Source: Taudactylus pleione
Taxonomy: Eukaryota > Chordata > Amphibia > Anura > Myobatrachidae
NCBI GenBank assembly: GCA_031769625.1
Contig: JAUIMM010000178.1
Location: 28,414,001-28,478,000, forward strand
Length of the DNA: 64,000 bases
Direction: 5' to 3'
The position numbers and the translations under genes are program-made. This document shows positions 35,111 through 47,038 of this stretch, in pieces; position 1 is the stretch's first letter; each line of letters begins with the position of its first letter. The notes beneath the pieces were generated by a model. That model made no database searches, was not told the DNA's origin, and was given only the letters and a program-made list of their open reading frames with translations.

Positions 35111-35488
35111 ATGTAGGGATCACGGAGCATCCTGATTTTAACCTGCATGTGCTGTTACCTTCCCTGGGTCCTGCAGCCCACACCAATACTGCCTGCACTG
35201 CTGCTAATGCCCACACTGCTTTTGCTAATGCCTGCTACCTTCTGTGAGTCCCAGCCACAGTTTATGCCCGCTAACTCCCCCAGGTCCCGGCCGCAGCTAA
35301 CAGCAGATTCCTTTCCTTGAGTTCCATCGCTGATACCACCCACAAAGGACAGCCATCTTTGTGCACCCAAGTGAAGCCACAGTGAGTACACCCCCCTGCT
35401 GGAGACACCTACTGAGGCTGCACAACAAGTTGAAGCTCCCTATCTGTATAATGGCACATTTGTGAGGTAGTAGTTTAAAAACTGAATC

Positions 35489-35494
<6 letters not shown>

Positions 35495-35531
<37 letters not shown>
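35495..35531. repeat. TA microsatellite
   Basis: A run of TA dinucleotides just right of the large fold-back. Confidence 0.9.
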
Positions 35532-35533
<2 letters not shown>

Positions 35534-35812
35534 AATGTGGACTCATACACTATTGCCACAGTCACACCAAACAGCCCTTCTCTGCATGACAGGTCCCATG
35601 TTGTTTTTCGCATTTTTAATACTGAGAGCTGCATGGGCCATTGCTTTTTTCTATATATCTGTATCTTAATCTTATAAATAACTATACACCTTATATATCT
35701 ATTGAGCCTTTCTAAGGATTACACCCACAGGTTGGAGGCAACGAAACACATAATTAGCATTCCTTACACCTAATGACATTCCTTATAAAATGTAACTCAA
35801 GTCACCATGGAG

Positions 35813-36046
35813 CAGGAGTGTATCTAGGGATCCGAGTGCCCTTGGCAATGTAATGGACTGGTGCCCCCCCTCCCCCATAGTTTCAAGCAGTGCCCCCATT
35901 AGTATTCCCCCCTATGCATTGTCCCCAGTAGTGGCCACCCTTCCCATACAGTGCCCCTTGGCTGCTGGTGGCACTGCCAGACAGTGCCCTCTTTGTCCGG
36001 TGCCCCTGGCGAGTGCCATCCTGGCCAATGGTCAGATATGCCCCTG
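35813..36046. mobile_element. hAT-type MITE, 234 bp, with perfect 8-bp TSD
   Basis: Ends are CAGGAGTGTATCTAGG and the inverse of CAGGGGCATATCTGACC. CCATGGAG is present at 35805-35812 and 36047-36054. The interior has CAGTGCCCCC-type words like the minisatellites of the larger hAT elements. Confidence 0.9.
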
Positions 36047-36054
36047 CCATGGAG

Positions 36055-37500
36055 TCATTTATTTCTATCCTCCTGTTGAAACAATTTTTTTACACCTTCT
36101 GTACACCTTCAGGACAATCTTTAAATATGCACATAGCATCCCTGGATACCTACAGTATCTGGATAGACTTTTTATTCAGCAATAATCCATCCATCCACAA
36201 TCAGAATGGATTCCACAATCAGCCTAACGTCAGTACGGTAAAAATGGCTATATGCTCCTGATTTCATCTCCACCTGTCAGTGCACTGTATCTGTCAGCTA
36301 AAAGCTGTGGGTTTGAAAGATCAACATGGGACGCACATACCTCTTATAGCAGTGACAACATTTTCTTCCTATAGCAGTGAGAATATTCACTATCAACAGT
36401 TATAAATAATCACATTCTTATAGCCTATTTGTCTTTGAGCTAATTCCGGAAGGATAACATTCCCTTATGATATGCGAACTGACTAAATGACTATTACATT
36501 ACAGGACCATTTTATCTTCTTTATTGGCTACTGCATATGCAATTTAAGTGTATTTGCTCTTGAAGGTTTATATTGATATATGTCATTGTAATGTTGCTTA
36601 ATACTTTACTTCTACTTCCGGAGATAATATATTTTATTTTTTATTATTATTACTTTATTTCATGACTTTTTGTGTACTGTATGCATTAAATTCTTTATAA
36701 TGCATATTGGTCTTTATATCTTTGATTTTATTTTGCTTACTCGGCCATCTGGTTGTGTGCACATGACCTGTGCATGATCAAACCTGCTGGGCATACACAA
36801 TTTCACTGTTAATGTCATTAGCTTATTGATGGAAAATTGTCACTCCCTTGCTTTTCAGTGCAGAAACAGGATGCTTACTTCTCAAGCTCACCAGCTGTTG
36901 CTAGGTGGCAGTCTCTTGCAGAGCTAAGAACATGCTTCTTGGATGACCAGAGGAATTAAAAGTGCAGTTGTGATTTGTCATTGCCACCTGTCTAAAGATT
37001 AAGCAACAGATAACTGAAAAAGTTTCACTAGCTGTTGTCCCAGATACTGACTGGATTTTTTTCTCATTCTCTCTTTTTCCTCCTGTCTCTCTATTTCATC
37101 TTTTTTCATTTCAGCCTCCCCCCCTCTTTTTTTATCCTCTCCTCCATGTACTCCATTTTTCTCTTTTCCACCTTTCTTTGTCTATTTTTCTTTCCTACTC
37201 TGACATGCTTTTCCATCTTTATCTCCCCTTTCTCTTTTTCTTTCTCTCCTCCTCCTCTCTCATGACAACACAATTTTTTTTAGCAGCCATTGATTTTATT
37301 ATATAGATAATCCTTAGCATTATGTTTTTTCTTTTCTACTTGACATTTGCGATATGTGAACACCTTCTTGTCTATAGAAAATGTTTTTGTCTTTCTATAT
37401 GTGACCTGTGCATCCCTGTATGCCTCTATCATTTCTTATAAAGTATCCATTTTTGATTGTGGATAATGATGTGATGTTATTTTTTTTATTTTCAGGAGTG
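36055..37500. other. Non-coding interval with a pyrimidine tract
   Basis: AT-rich DNA, then a strongly strand-asymmetric C/T-rich tract at about 37050-37262, which alone explains the Phe/Ser/Leu-rich frame there. No other feature seen. Confidence 0.6.
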
Positions 37501-37502
37501 TC

Positions 37503-37691
37503 TTTGAGGAGATACTTTGGTCTATCTACTAAGTCTTGGAGAGAGATAAAGTGGAGAGACATAAAGTACCAAAAAATGAGCTTCTGTCATTTTACAGCCT
37601 GTGTTTAAAAAATGACAGTTAAGAACTGTTTGGTTGGTACTTTATCTTTCTTCACTTTATCTCTCTCCAAGGCTTAGTAGATCTCCCCCCC
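37503..37691. mobile_element. Small inverted-repeat MITE, about 190 bp
   Basis: Inner arms match well: CTACTAAGTCTTGGAGAGAG at about 37528 with continuing ATAAAGTGGA and AAAGTACCAA, against TTGGTACTTTATC...CACTTTATCTCTCTCCAAG and GCTTAGTAGAT on the right. The right end ATCTCCCCCC (37681-37690) is better preserved than the left. No TSD was confirmed. Confidence 0.75.
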
Positions 37692-37712
37692 TGTATGTGA
37701 TGAGTAAGTATG

Positions 37713-37803
37713 GGAAATAACAGAAGTGTTTGAAGACTCTCTGGAAATAACAGAAGTGTTTGGAGACTCTCTGGAAATAACAGAAGTATTATGCTGGGAC
37801 TCT
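37713..37803. repeat. Three tandem 30-bp units
   Basis: GGAAATAACAGAAGTGTTTG plus AAGACTCTCT occurs three times (37713, 37743, 37773), the third copy with a small insertion. It starts about 20 bp from the end of the neighbouring MITE. Confidence 0.88.
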
Positions 37804-38206
37804 CTGAAAATATCAACACTGACACTTGCTGGAGAGGTCAGAATTTAGACCAGTTATCATCAATCAACATGATGATAGCAGTTGATTTTGTTATATACTG
37901 TACGAAGATATAGTTGCCTAAAAATACATTATAATTAGTGCTAGTATGCTTTCCTCTCATGAAAGATGCTCTCAATTTTAGACCAAATGGACACTTTTTT
38001 AAGCGCCCGTGGCCTCTCAGAGCCTTAATATAGCTGTGAGGGAGTATTTGTATTTATTTTGCATACATTGCCCACACAATGTCTAAATGCTGCTAAGACA
38101 AACAAGTAAATGGTTTATTTAAGATGATAATACTTTTTCTATTGAACTCCTTGAAAACTCCAGTAATTAAAGTCATGTTTAATTAAATTGATTTGCATTA
38201 GTCTTA

Positions 38207-38500
38207 AGCTGGGCATCCACTATGCAATTTTTTATCAGATATCTGTCCAATCTTTCTGGTTGGACTGAAAACCTGATAATGTATGGGAGCAAATGACAGT
38301 TGATCATATGGTTTTAAACACTGAAAAATTAGTTAAAGTTGTGTTTTAACCAATTTGTCTGAACAAGCATTTTTGTCTGTTTTCCAGTGTTTGTGAGCAA
38401 ATGGACGATTGTCATTTGCTCCCATACATTACCAGGTTTTCATTCCAACCAGCCAGATTGGACAGATATCTGACAGAAAAATTATAGTGTATGCCCAGCT
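38207..38500. mobile_element. Short MITE with TTA TSD, 294 bp
   Basis: Ends AGCTGGGCATCCACTATGCA and the inverse at 38480-38500 (TAGTGTATGCCCAGCT). TTA flanks both ends (38204-38206, 38501-38503), a 3-bp duplication as made by PIF/Harbinger-like enzymes. Inner inverted words include TGTATGGGAGCAAATGAC against GTCATTTGCTCCCATACA. Same family as 9848-11440. Confidence 0.87.
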
Positions 38501-38503
38501 TTA

Positions 38504-39452
38504 GTGAGAATAAATTTGTTACCGCTATTTGGTTTTTGCAAGCTTTGTCAGAAAATGAATCCCTGCCAATCTACCTTTTTTTCTAATATGCTGCTATACT
38601 AATAAAATGGCATTTAATAAAGGCTTTATGTGCACACCAGAGATTAAATATAGAGATGTCAGGAATTTTGTTTTCAGCTATATGTAGGTCAAGGTAGTCT
38701 GCAGCTCTCTCTTAAACGTTGGAGAAGAGATCATAAAATCTTTACAACTCCAATGTCATATACTTGCAGAGTTTTGGGAATAACTCTATGAAATCTAGAC
38801 ATGTACCTTGTCCAACCATGTAAATGTTCCTATAAGGAATATGGAAACTTTGTGTGCCATAGGAATTCTATTAATATTACAATTATCAATCTGTAGCTCA
38901 AATTTGGAAGTAAATAAAAGGAAATAAGTTTTCTTAGCCATTTTTATTCTACTTACATAATGAAAAGTTATGGATTAGATTGGTCAAACTGAATTAATTT
39001 GACACTCTGTCTATGGTTTACAGGTTAAACTAATATGGCAATTTTGTTTGCTTATTTATGTATTAATTTTATTTTATTTTAAGAACCAGTTGCAATATTT
39101 ACTCAAAAATTAGTATTAATTTGCACAGGGTGCATATATCTTTAATATGGTAAATAGAGAGTAGTTAATTTCTGAAATTATTACTAATTCTAATTATTAC
39201 TTTTCTGCCCATTGGATCTCATACTACCTCAGTTAGTTTGAAAAATACTTGGGGATGGGATGGGGCTATTAATGGATGTTTTTCTGGTGATTTAAAAATC
39301 ACTTAATTGTGAGCAATTTTCCCATCCACATTGGCAGATTTATTATTCAGCAGTTTGTAGGTTTAAAATAAAAATTGTTAGTGTTTGTCTTAAACTTGCC
39401 AGAAAAAGCACCACAGATCTGAACAGTGAGTTTCTAATAAGAATGCACATTA
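38504..39452. other. AT-rich non-coding DNA, no gene seen
   Basis: No recognisable coding domain, array or terminal repeat. Confidence 0.55.
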
Positions 39453-39460
39453 CACATACA

Positions 39461-40067
39461 CAGGGCTGCCACCAGAAATTATGGGGCCTGGTACAGAGAA
39501 AATAGGCAGGGCGCTCCCCCCAAGGCCCCCTCATCACATTACTGTCTTCCCTCCCCCTCTACCCTCCACTCTGCTAAGTGTGATGTCCCCTCCTCTCCCC
39601 TTCAGTGTGACCCCTACCTCACCCCCTCAGTATGTGTATGCCCCCCCCCTAAGTGTTACCCCCCAGTTTGTCCCCCCCCTCACCATCTGGCCCATCATAT
39701 AGGGGCCATTGATGTTTATTTGGAATTCCCTGAGCACCTAATGTCTTTGCTCCTGCGGATATGCACTGGCAACCAAAGAGAAACAAACAGCGCTGCAGCC
39801 GGAACTTCAGATATATAGTGCCGGCCATGAGCCAATCCCAGCTCGTGGCCCAGCAGCCAGTCAGGAGAGGCTGCTCCTGATTGGCTGCTGGTCCATGAGT
39901 TGTGATTGCTCATGACCAGCGCAGCGCCATATAGCTGAAGTGCTGGTGGCAGCACTGTTTGTTTCTCCCTGGTTACCGGTGCATATCTGCACCACTGTCA
40001 CCCAGGCCCCCGCTCTCTCTGGGCCTGGGACTATGGGCCTGAAAGTCCCCCACTGATGGCAGCCCAG
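39461..40067. mobile_element. Non-autonomous hAT element, 607 bp, perfect 8-bp TSD
   Basis: Ends CAGGGCTGCCACCAG and CTGATGGCAGCCCAG. CACATACA is present at 39453-39460 and 40068-40075. Same family as 10151-11425, sharing GGGGCC-TGG-ACAGA and AATAGGCAGGGC next to the left end. No transposase. Confidence 0.92.
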
Positions 40068-40627
40068 CACATACATATTAGGGTGTACATTATTAACCAA
40101 GGGGCTAAAACAATTAACACATATGTTTATTATGGGACAATTGGGCATATATTACTTTAGTATGTTTATTATGATAATTGGGCATATAATACTTAAGTAA
40201 TGATGGAGTCACCAATTATATTGCACACTTGTGAAATTACAATTCCAGCATGCACAGTTATAGATAATTTAAGAAGTTTTTGAAAACATTTCTAGTGTGT
40301 ATCACTAATTTAGAATCTCTTTTTACATGATTGAAATAAATTCTGCTGATAAACTATAGCTAGCTTATGTGGACAATTCAACTAATGGTTCTTTGTAGTA
40401 ACAAAAAGGAGAAGAGTTTCACTGGGCCTTGCATGTATGCTTGGAGATAATATTAAAGAGACTGTGTTGATCCGTGACACTTTGAAGCGATAAAGTTGAT
40501 ATTTGACACTTCACTAAGAGAAGGAATTTTTCACAATAAAATGTGTTCCCACTATGTGATTCAAGAACAACCAGGAGTTCTACTGTATATGAAATGATCA
40601 GTGATTTGTTTATATCTGTTATCATAT

Positions 40628-41176
40628 AGGTAAGATTCTACTTTATAGATGTGAGGCCCTCAGATGTGACCATTCTCCTTTCAGAATTTATATATTTACT
40701 ATTTCAACAAATTTAATTTCCCAAATTTTCCATTTTATTCAATAAATAATTTAAAGCTTGAAAGTAGTCAATTGGCTTCCATTAAAGGGGTAATTAATGA
40801 GCTGGGCTACTGAACACCGCGCAGACATGTAAATCCCAGTGGGAGTTATTAGAATCTTTCTATTTACTGATAGTGAGACTTTTCTCCAGAACCCATTAAT
40901 TGGCCAGAGATCAAGCAATTTTTGAGGTCTACTTGAACTTAAAGCTTACATTTCTGTTGAAGCGGGAATTTGATCCGTGAAATTATGGTAAAGTATCACT
41001 GTTAGTCATCATCCCATTTATTTGGGAGCCAATTGACTACTTTCAAGCTTTTACTTATTTATTGAATAAAATAATATAGCAAACTAATTTTGTTGGAATA
41101 CTTCAATATATCAATACTTCAAGGAGAAATATCCCATCCAATGACTTCACATCTCCAAATTAAAATCTCACCTTTA
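40628..41176. repeat. Inverted repeat with arms of about 150 bp, unclassified
   Basis: The left arm (about 40628-40782) and right arm (about 41024-41176) are inverted complements. The best part is TTTTATTCAATAAATAA...AGCTTGAAAGTAGTCAATTGG (40733-40780) against 41024-41071, with only a few differences over 48 bp. Similarity weakens outward. The 240-bp centre is not symmetric. The ends look unlike those of hAT or Harbinger elements and no TSD was seen. Confidence 0.72.
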
Positions 41177-41876
41177 TGGTGAGTATTCACATATTCTTGG
41201 AAGTTAGTTTCTTTAAAAATAAAAAAAATCTGTGTGCCTTCCCAGTGATGATCAGGGTATAATGGTGTGTACACACTAGACTATAGTGGAATGACTGTAC
41301 GATTACGACGATGTCATAATCATTCAATCGCACATTTAATAGTTTATTGTGTATGCACCTTAAGAAGGCAGTTCACCAGATGTTTAACCAATTCCCCTTT
41401 AAGGCACTGACCAGGGCTGGATTTACCTGTAGGCAACATAGGTGCCCACCTAGGACCTGGTGGGTAACAAGGGGCCCATGGTCGGGCCCCCCGAAATCTG
41501 GCCCTGGGGATCAGCTGCAGTCACTCACAATAGCTAGGTCCAGAAGACATTGTTGGCATCTTCTCCTACTTCTCCCTGAGAATCAGTTGCCTCAAGGTGC
41601 CAGCAGGGGGTGCTGAGAGGATTTTCAGCTACCTATCCTATACTAAGTGTAGTCCTGACTCCTGGGCAGCTCTCCTCTAATTGTCTAATAATACAGTACA
41701 GGCAGCATGGAGGGCTTTAACATACTGTGTTCCTGTCCTCTGAAGTTACAAATTCTACTGCGCTTCCACAGTGAACTGAGACATGGAGACAGGTGAGGCA
41801 CTTCAGTTATGTATAGGGGGAGAAATAGGAGGGTTCCTGTGCATGCTGCCAAGTGGAGTTTGAAAGGCTCTGCTGA

Positions 41877-43010
41877 GTGAGTGAGTGATGCAGTGTCTGC
41901 TGAGTGATGCAGTGTGTGCTGAGTGAGCGATGCAGTGTGTGCTGAGTGAGTGACGCAGTGATGCAGTGTGTGCTGAGTGAGTGATGCGGTGTGTGCTGAG
42001 TGAGTGAGTGATGCAGTGTGTGCTGAGTGAATGATGCAGTGTGTGCTGAGCTAGTGATGCAGTGTGTGCTGAGTGAGTGAGTGATGCTGTGTGTGCTGAA
42101 TGAGTGAGTGATGCCTTGTGCTGAGTGAGTGATGCAGTGTGTTCGGAGTGAGTGAGTGATGCAGTGTGTGCTGAGTGAGTGATGTGGTGTGTGCTGAGTG
42201 AGTGATGCGGTTTGTGCTGAGTGAGTGATGTGGTGTGTGCTGAGTGAATGATGTGCTGAGTGAGTAGGGTGATGTGGTGTGTGCTGAGTGAGTGAGTGAT
42301 GTGGTGTGTGCTGAGTGAGTGATGCAGTGTGTGCTGAGTGAGTGAGTGATGCAGTGTGTGCTGAGTGAATGAGTGATGCAGTGTGTGCTGAGTGAGTGAT
42401 GTGGTGTGTGCTGAGTCAGTGATGTGGTGTGTGCTGAGTGAGTGATGTGGTGTGTGCTGAGTGAATGATGTGCTGAGTGAGTAGGGTGATGTGGTGTGTG
42501 CTGAGTGGGTGAGTGATTTGGTGTGTGCTGACTGAGTGAGTGATGCAGTGTGTGCTGAGTGGGTGAGTGTTGTGTGCTGAGTGAGTGATGCAGTGTGTGC
42601 TGAGTGAGTGATAGATGTGGTGTGTGCTGAGTAAGTGAGTGATGCGGTGTGTACTGAGTGAGTGATGTGGTGTGTGCTGAGTGAGTGATGCACTGAGTGA
42701 GTAGAGTGATGCGGTGTGTGCTGAGTGAGTGATAGATGTGGTGTGTGCTGAGTAAGTGAGTGATGCAGTGTGTGCTGAGTGAGTGAGTGATGTGGTGTGT
42801 GCTGAGTGAGTGATGCACTGAGTGAGTAGAGTGATGCGGTGTGTGCTGAGAGAGTGATAGACGTGGTGTGTGCTGAGTAAGTGATAGATGTGGTGTGTGC
42901 TGAGTGAGTGATGCAGTGTATGCTGAGTGAGTGATGCAGTGTGTGCTGAGTGAGTGAGTGATGCAGTGTGTGCTGAGTGAGTGAGTGATGCAGTGTCTGC
43001 TGAGTGAGTT
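41877..43010. repeat. 23-bp minisatellite, about 1.1 kb
   Basis: The basic unit is GTGTGTGCTGAGTGAGTGAT plus GCA, with 4-bp GTGA length variants and higher-order blocks (a block with GTGCTGAGTGAGTAGGGTGA recurs near 42251 and 42473; one with GATAGATGTGG recurs near 42610, 42730 and 42880). Very long minus-strand frames rich in Ser-Thr-His exist because the unit happens to lack stops there. Confidence 0.93.
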
Positions 43011-43379
43011 TTATAGTGATGTGGAGGGTGCTGGTAGTGTAATGCCAGTAATAGTGTTTGTGGTGGTGATGTTTGATCTTTTACCTCATAAACAGGGACA
43101 TTGTGGGCAATGCCTGGTAGCAGCAATAGTGTGAACATGAACACCCTTCTTGTCGCCTGGTTCCCTAGTAGCATCTTATGCACCTGAGTCTTTGTACGCC
43201 CAGCTCATCATGTGCTTCAACCGCTTAGACCATGGGTTTTACATGGCAGGATTCAGATCAGTGTGGTAAAATATTAAGAATGTATTGTGCACTGATCACT
43301 AAAGCTGTTCCTATATTGTATATACAGTAAGTCCCTAGAATGTTTTCTGCGTTATGGGCCTTTTGAGTTTGTCTCTAAT

Positions 43380-43640
43380 GTTTAAACATAGAATTTGATG
43401 GTAGTTAAGAACCACTTGGCCCATCTAGTCAGCCCTAAACACATGTACACGCACACACTAGGGTTCATGTATTTGTTGGGAGGCAGTTAACCTATCAGTA
43501 TATATTTTGGAGCGTGGAAGGAAAGCTGTGCAAGTATGGGGAGAATATACAAACCCCACACAGGACTGTGGTGGAAATCAAACCCATGACCTCAGTGCTG
43601 TAAGGCAGTAATGCTAACCATTACACCATGTTTGTAATGT
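43380..43640 (+). mobile_element. Interspersed repeat, diverged copy of the 31172 family
   Basis: Begins with AACATAGAATTTGATGGTAG and ACCACTTGGCCCATCTAG, continues through GCAGTTAACCTATCAGTATA, GGGGAGAATATACAAACCCC and GTAATGCTAACCATTACACC. It joins the motif seen at 19460-19610 with that at 31172-31450, so these fragments belong to one longer repeat. Confidence 0.72.
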
Positions 43641-43797
43641 TTAAAGCTTTGAAAGTAAGGAGGAAAAATAACAAATAATCTAAGGGACATGAATCAGGAA
43701 TGAAAATATAGTGTGATGGAGTGTTTAAGGGAAGGGGGCCCCAAACTGGTATCTTGCCTAGGGCCCCATGAGGTCTAAATCCGGCTCTGGCGTTGAC

Positions 43798-44830
43798 CAC
43801 ACTTTTTTCTATTAACGGTAAGTTTATTTAACTTTTTATTTCTATGAGCTCTAACTTCAAGACCTATAACTTTGTCATTCAAATCCCAAACTAAGTTTGG
43901 CATCGACTTAGAGCATTACATCATGCTTATAAAAGATCTCACCCCAGAAGCTCTTGCTTTCTACCATATCATCTACTGAGTATGCCCCCAAAATAACATG
44001 TATAAATTTTTTACATATTTACTTACATTGACTTTTATTGACTTTTTTGACAGTTGTGATTAATGGACATGTTCTACGACAATCAATTTAATATCTTTAA
44101 TTTAAAGACAATTTATTTAGTAACATAGTATGGGTTCTGGACTGCTAGACATTCAGATAAACAGAAATGACAGAATATTTGTAACTCACAAATACAGTAT
44201 GTGTATTGATTTAGAAAAATGCACTGGACAATAAGGATGTGAGATAATCTTTTTTGCTTTACATCTGAATTGATGATTCCAGGAGTCTCTGTTTAGTCAC
44301 AAGTGGGTTTCATTTAGCTCCAGGACAAAAGCTATTTTTCTAACTTGCTTTTTATGTTGTTCAAACATTTTTATACAGTAGAAAGCTTTGTAGTTCTATC
44401 TTATATTATACCATTAGTTCATGTGTACATTTTTTGAAATTATGTGGTGAGTGCAGCCAGTATTATACTGCAAGGATTTATATTAATTGCAGTTAATCTT
44501 ACGAGGGACTAATATTATTTATAATTGTTTAATTAAATAATGTTTGTACAGTACTGTATATATTTTTTAACTGACGATTTGTTTTTCTAAAATCCGCTCT
44601 GAAATTGGCATTTTTTTTAATGAGTGAATTAGGTGGGGAACATCTATTTCAACTTAACCAAAATCATTTCATTAAAAAAAATATATATATTTTTTTTAAG
44701 ATTTGTTAAAAAATTAATTGTTTTTCAAACATCAAAACATCGGAAACACCATCGGAACATTGGAAACATCGGACACTTTGCGACCATCGTCACTTTCAAT
44801 TTGACACCGGTTTCAGGCACCATGTACACT
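43798..44830. other. AT-rich non-coding DNA, no gene seen
   Basis: No domain-bearing frame or terminal repeat. Near 44735-44790 the words CATCGGAAACA and CATCGGAACATTGGAAAC repeat loosely. Confidence 0.5.
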
Positions 44831-44832
44831 AA

Positions 44833-45474
44833 GGGGGTGAGGGGTGAGGTTAATTTATTTTTTCCCAGTGGCTGCTAATCTTTGCAGCTGCTGGGTGGGG
44901 GTCCTGCATTGCTGACCGATCAGCAGTGATCGGCAGCACACAGACACAGGGGGAGAGAGTGCAGGCAAGCAGAGGGACCAGAAGGTCCTTCTGAGAGCAG
45001 CAGCTGCGGGCAGATTCTCTTCCTGCAGCTGCCCTCATGTTTATCTGACTAGGTGAAATTTTGCAACCAGAACAGATAAAGAACTGTCTGGTGTGATTGG
45101 AAAATTGCAAGCAACCAGGCAAGAGAGGAGGGGGTCCATGTGCACTGTCCATCCAGGGATTCCTCCTCTCTCAGCAAACTGACAGCAGTAGTAGACTCTG
45201 GGCACTAGTCTGTGCGCATGCATAGGTCACCAAGAAAATGGCGTGGCAGCCATTTACCCAGTGATTTCCTACTGTGCATGAGCAAAAAACAGCGGAAAAT
45301 GGCTGCGGTGGCCATTTTCTGGCCATTTTGTGTAGAGCTACTCTGAGGGACTTTGGACAGGTAAGTATGAAAAAAAGGGATGGGTGTAGGGTGTGCGGTG
45401 TGGGCCCCCCCTTGACCCAGGGGACCCTTTGCACTGCACACCCTGTATCTATTATAAATATGCTCCTGCATCTC
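44833..45474. mobile_element. Probable hAT-type fragment with one recognisable end
   Basis: A GC-richer block whose right limit reads as the inverse of CAGGAGCATATTTATAAT, similar to the ends of the element at 35813-36046. A matching left end and TSD were not found, so the limits and the assignment are tentative. Confidence 0.35.
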
Positions 45475-46670
45475 ACTATTCACTATTCAAAACATTTTCA
45501 TAAAGATGCAGGTGAGGCTAAAGCAACAGACTCATGCAACTCAGAATCAGGCTCACACTGTGGCATTCTGAGTGCACAGGGAAAACTGCAATCTGACTCC
45601 ATGCATAAATATGATTGATTGAAGAACAGGAGAGAAAACATACTTTAGTAAATACTGTAGATTTCTTATCTTCCAGGAAAATGTCAGAAAACTATCTGAA
45701 GTGAAAGAAATGAAACACCTGATTGCTTTGTCCATTATAATCTTGGTACAGTAGAACCAACCATTTCTGCGGTAAATACCCGATTCCTGTTATATGAGCA
45801 ATACTACATTTCTGGTAGACATTATTAAAGACACACTTTTATTAACTGAAATTGTGAAAGAAATGCCTCACCTGACACAACTCTTACAAAAACTAACAAA
45901 ACACTTGCACCATTAGTAGTCAATGATCTCTACAGTACAATTAGGAGAAGTGTTATGACATATAAGAATGGAGACAATTATTTCTGAAGTATATTAAAGT
46001 TAATTAGCATATAACATTTAAGACAGCTGCTGAAACTACTGTATATTTCTAAGTACTGTGGGATTAATTAGAATATGATGCTAATTAACTATGTCTGCAT
46101 GTGCATTGTTTTTAGATGCATAAGCATTTTGTTGGTTTAAACATGGCAAGTATGTCTACAGATATAAGCAAACTTATAGCCTTTTAACCTCTGCTATGTG
46201 TTTATATAATGGAAAATACATTTGAAAATGCTTTACATTTTGTTAGCTCTGTGGAATGGACATTATTGTATGCTAGGTGCATTATACAAGTTTAATAAGG
46301 TAAATTTACAGAACACATACATTATACATTGATTCTCCAATAATTAGTTAGTCCAAATAGTGAAATAATAAAATTACACTAAAAATGATTACGCTTTATC
46401 GAGAATACTTGTTTGTTATAGAAGAGCTGATGAAAATATAGAATCCATGAAACAAAGGTAATTTTATTTTTACATTAGTATTTATATACATGTTAAATAT
46501 ATTATCTTATTTTTTTGTATTTATTTATTTTATCTCTTTGATTGCACTGCAAAACCAAAGACAAAAATCATAAATAATAGTTTTTTTTCCCACTTTCTTG
46601 GAACTTGATTTTTAAATGAAGATGACAGTTGAGATACACAAAAATATATATTTGTTGTAGCTATAAATTA
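45475..46670. other. AT-rich non-coding DNA, no gene seen
   Basis: Unique-looking AT-rich sequence without recognisable features. Confidence 0.55.
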
Positions 46671-46678
46671 GTCTGGTC

Positions 46679-47030
46679 CAGTGCCAGATCAACCATGAGA
46701 CTAACTAGGTTGCATTACTCCTACACCTTTCAGGTTACAGACATGTTCTAAAGTCATTGCAATGTTGTCACAACATGAAAAGGATCTGGTAGAAGCTACA
46801 ATACTACATAACTGCATAGTGGCCACTTGTAGTAAATTAACATAGAGAGCTCAATTCACAATCACTATGACAGCATTGATGATTGTGGTTGTGGGGGGTG
46901 GCAAGAAGGAACACACTATAATGTGACTTGTCTGACACAAAGCAGGGAGGCACTATATATATTTTATGGGTGGGAGGGGGGCATGCTACGAGTGTAGCCT
47001 AGTACCCTGGGATATCTTAATTAAGCCATT
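46679..47030. mobile_element. hAT-type MITE, about 352 bp, with 8-bp TSD
   Basis: The left end is CAGTGCCAGATCAACC and the right end TTAATTAAGCCATT(G). GTCTGGTC is duplicated exactly at 46671-46678 and 47031-47038. The last base of the right terminus is either lost or shared with the TSD. Confidence 0.8.
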
Positions 47031-47038
47031 GTCTGGTC

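Larger units (their letters stand above)
41412..43789. mobile_element. Non-autonomous hAT-like element, 2.4 kb, mostly minisatellite
   Basis: Ends CAGGGCTGGATTTACC and the inverse of CAGAGCCGGATTTAGACC. The flanking 8-mers GCACTGAC (41404-41411) and GCGTTGAC (43790-43797) match at 6 of 8, and both differences can come from CpG decay of a GCGCTGAC-like ancestor. The interior holds a 1.1-kb minisatellite and an interspersed repeat at 43380-43640. No transposase. Confidence 0.8.

Noticed and set aside
37035..37265. Phe/Ser/Leu-rich 76-codon frame resembling a membrane protein
   Set aside because: The stretch is a pyrimidine-rich tract; hydrophobicity comes from TTT/TCT/CTT codons.
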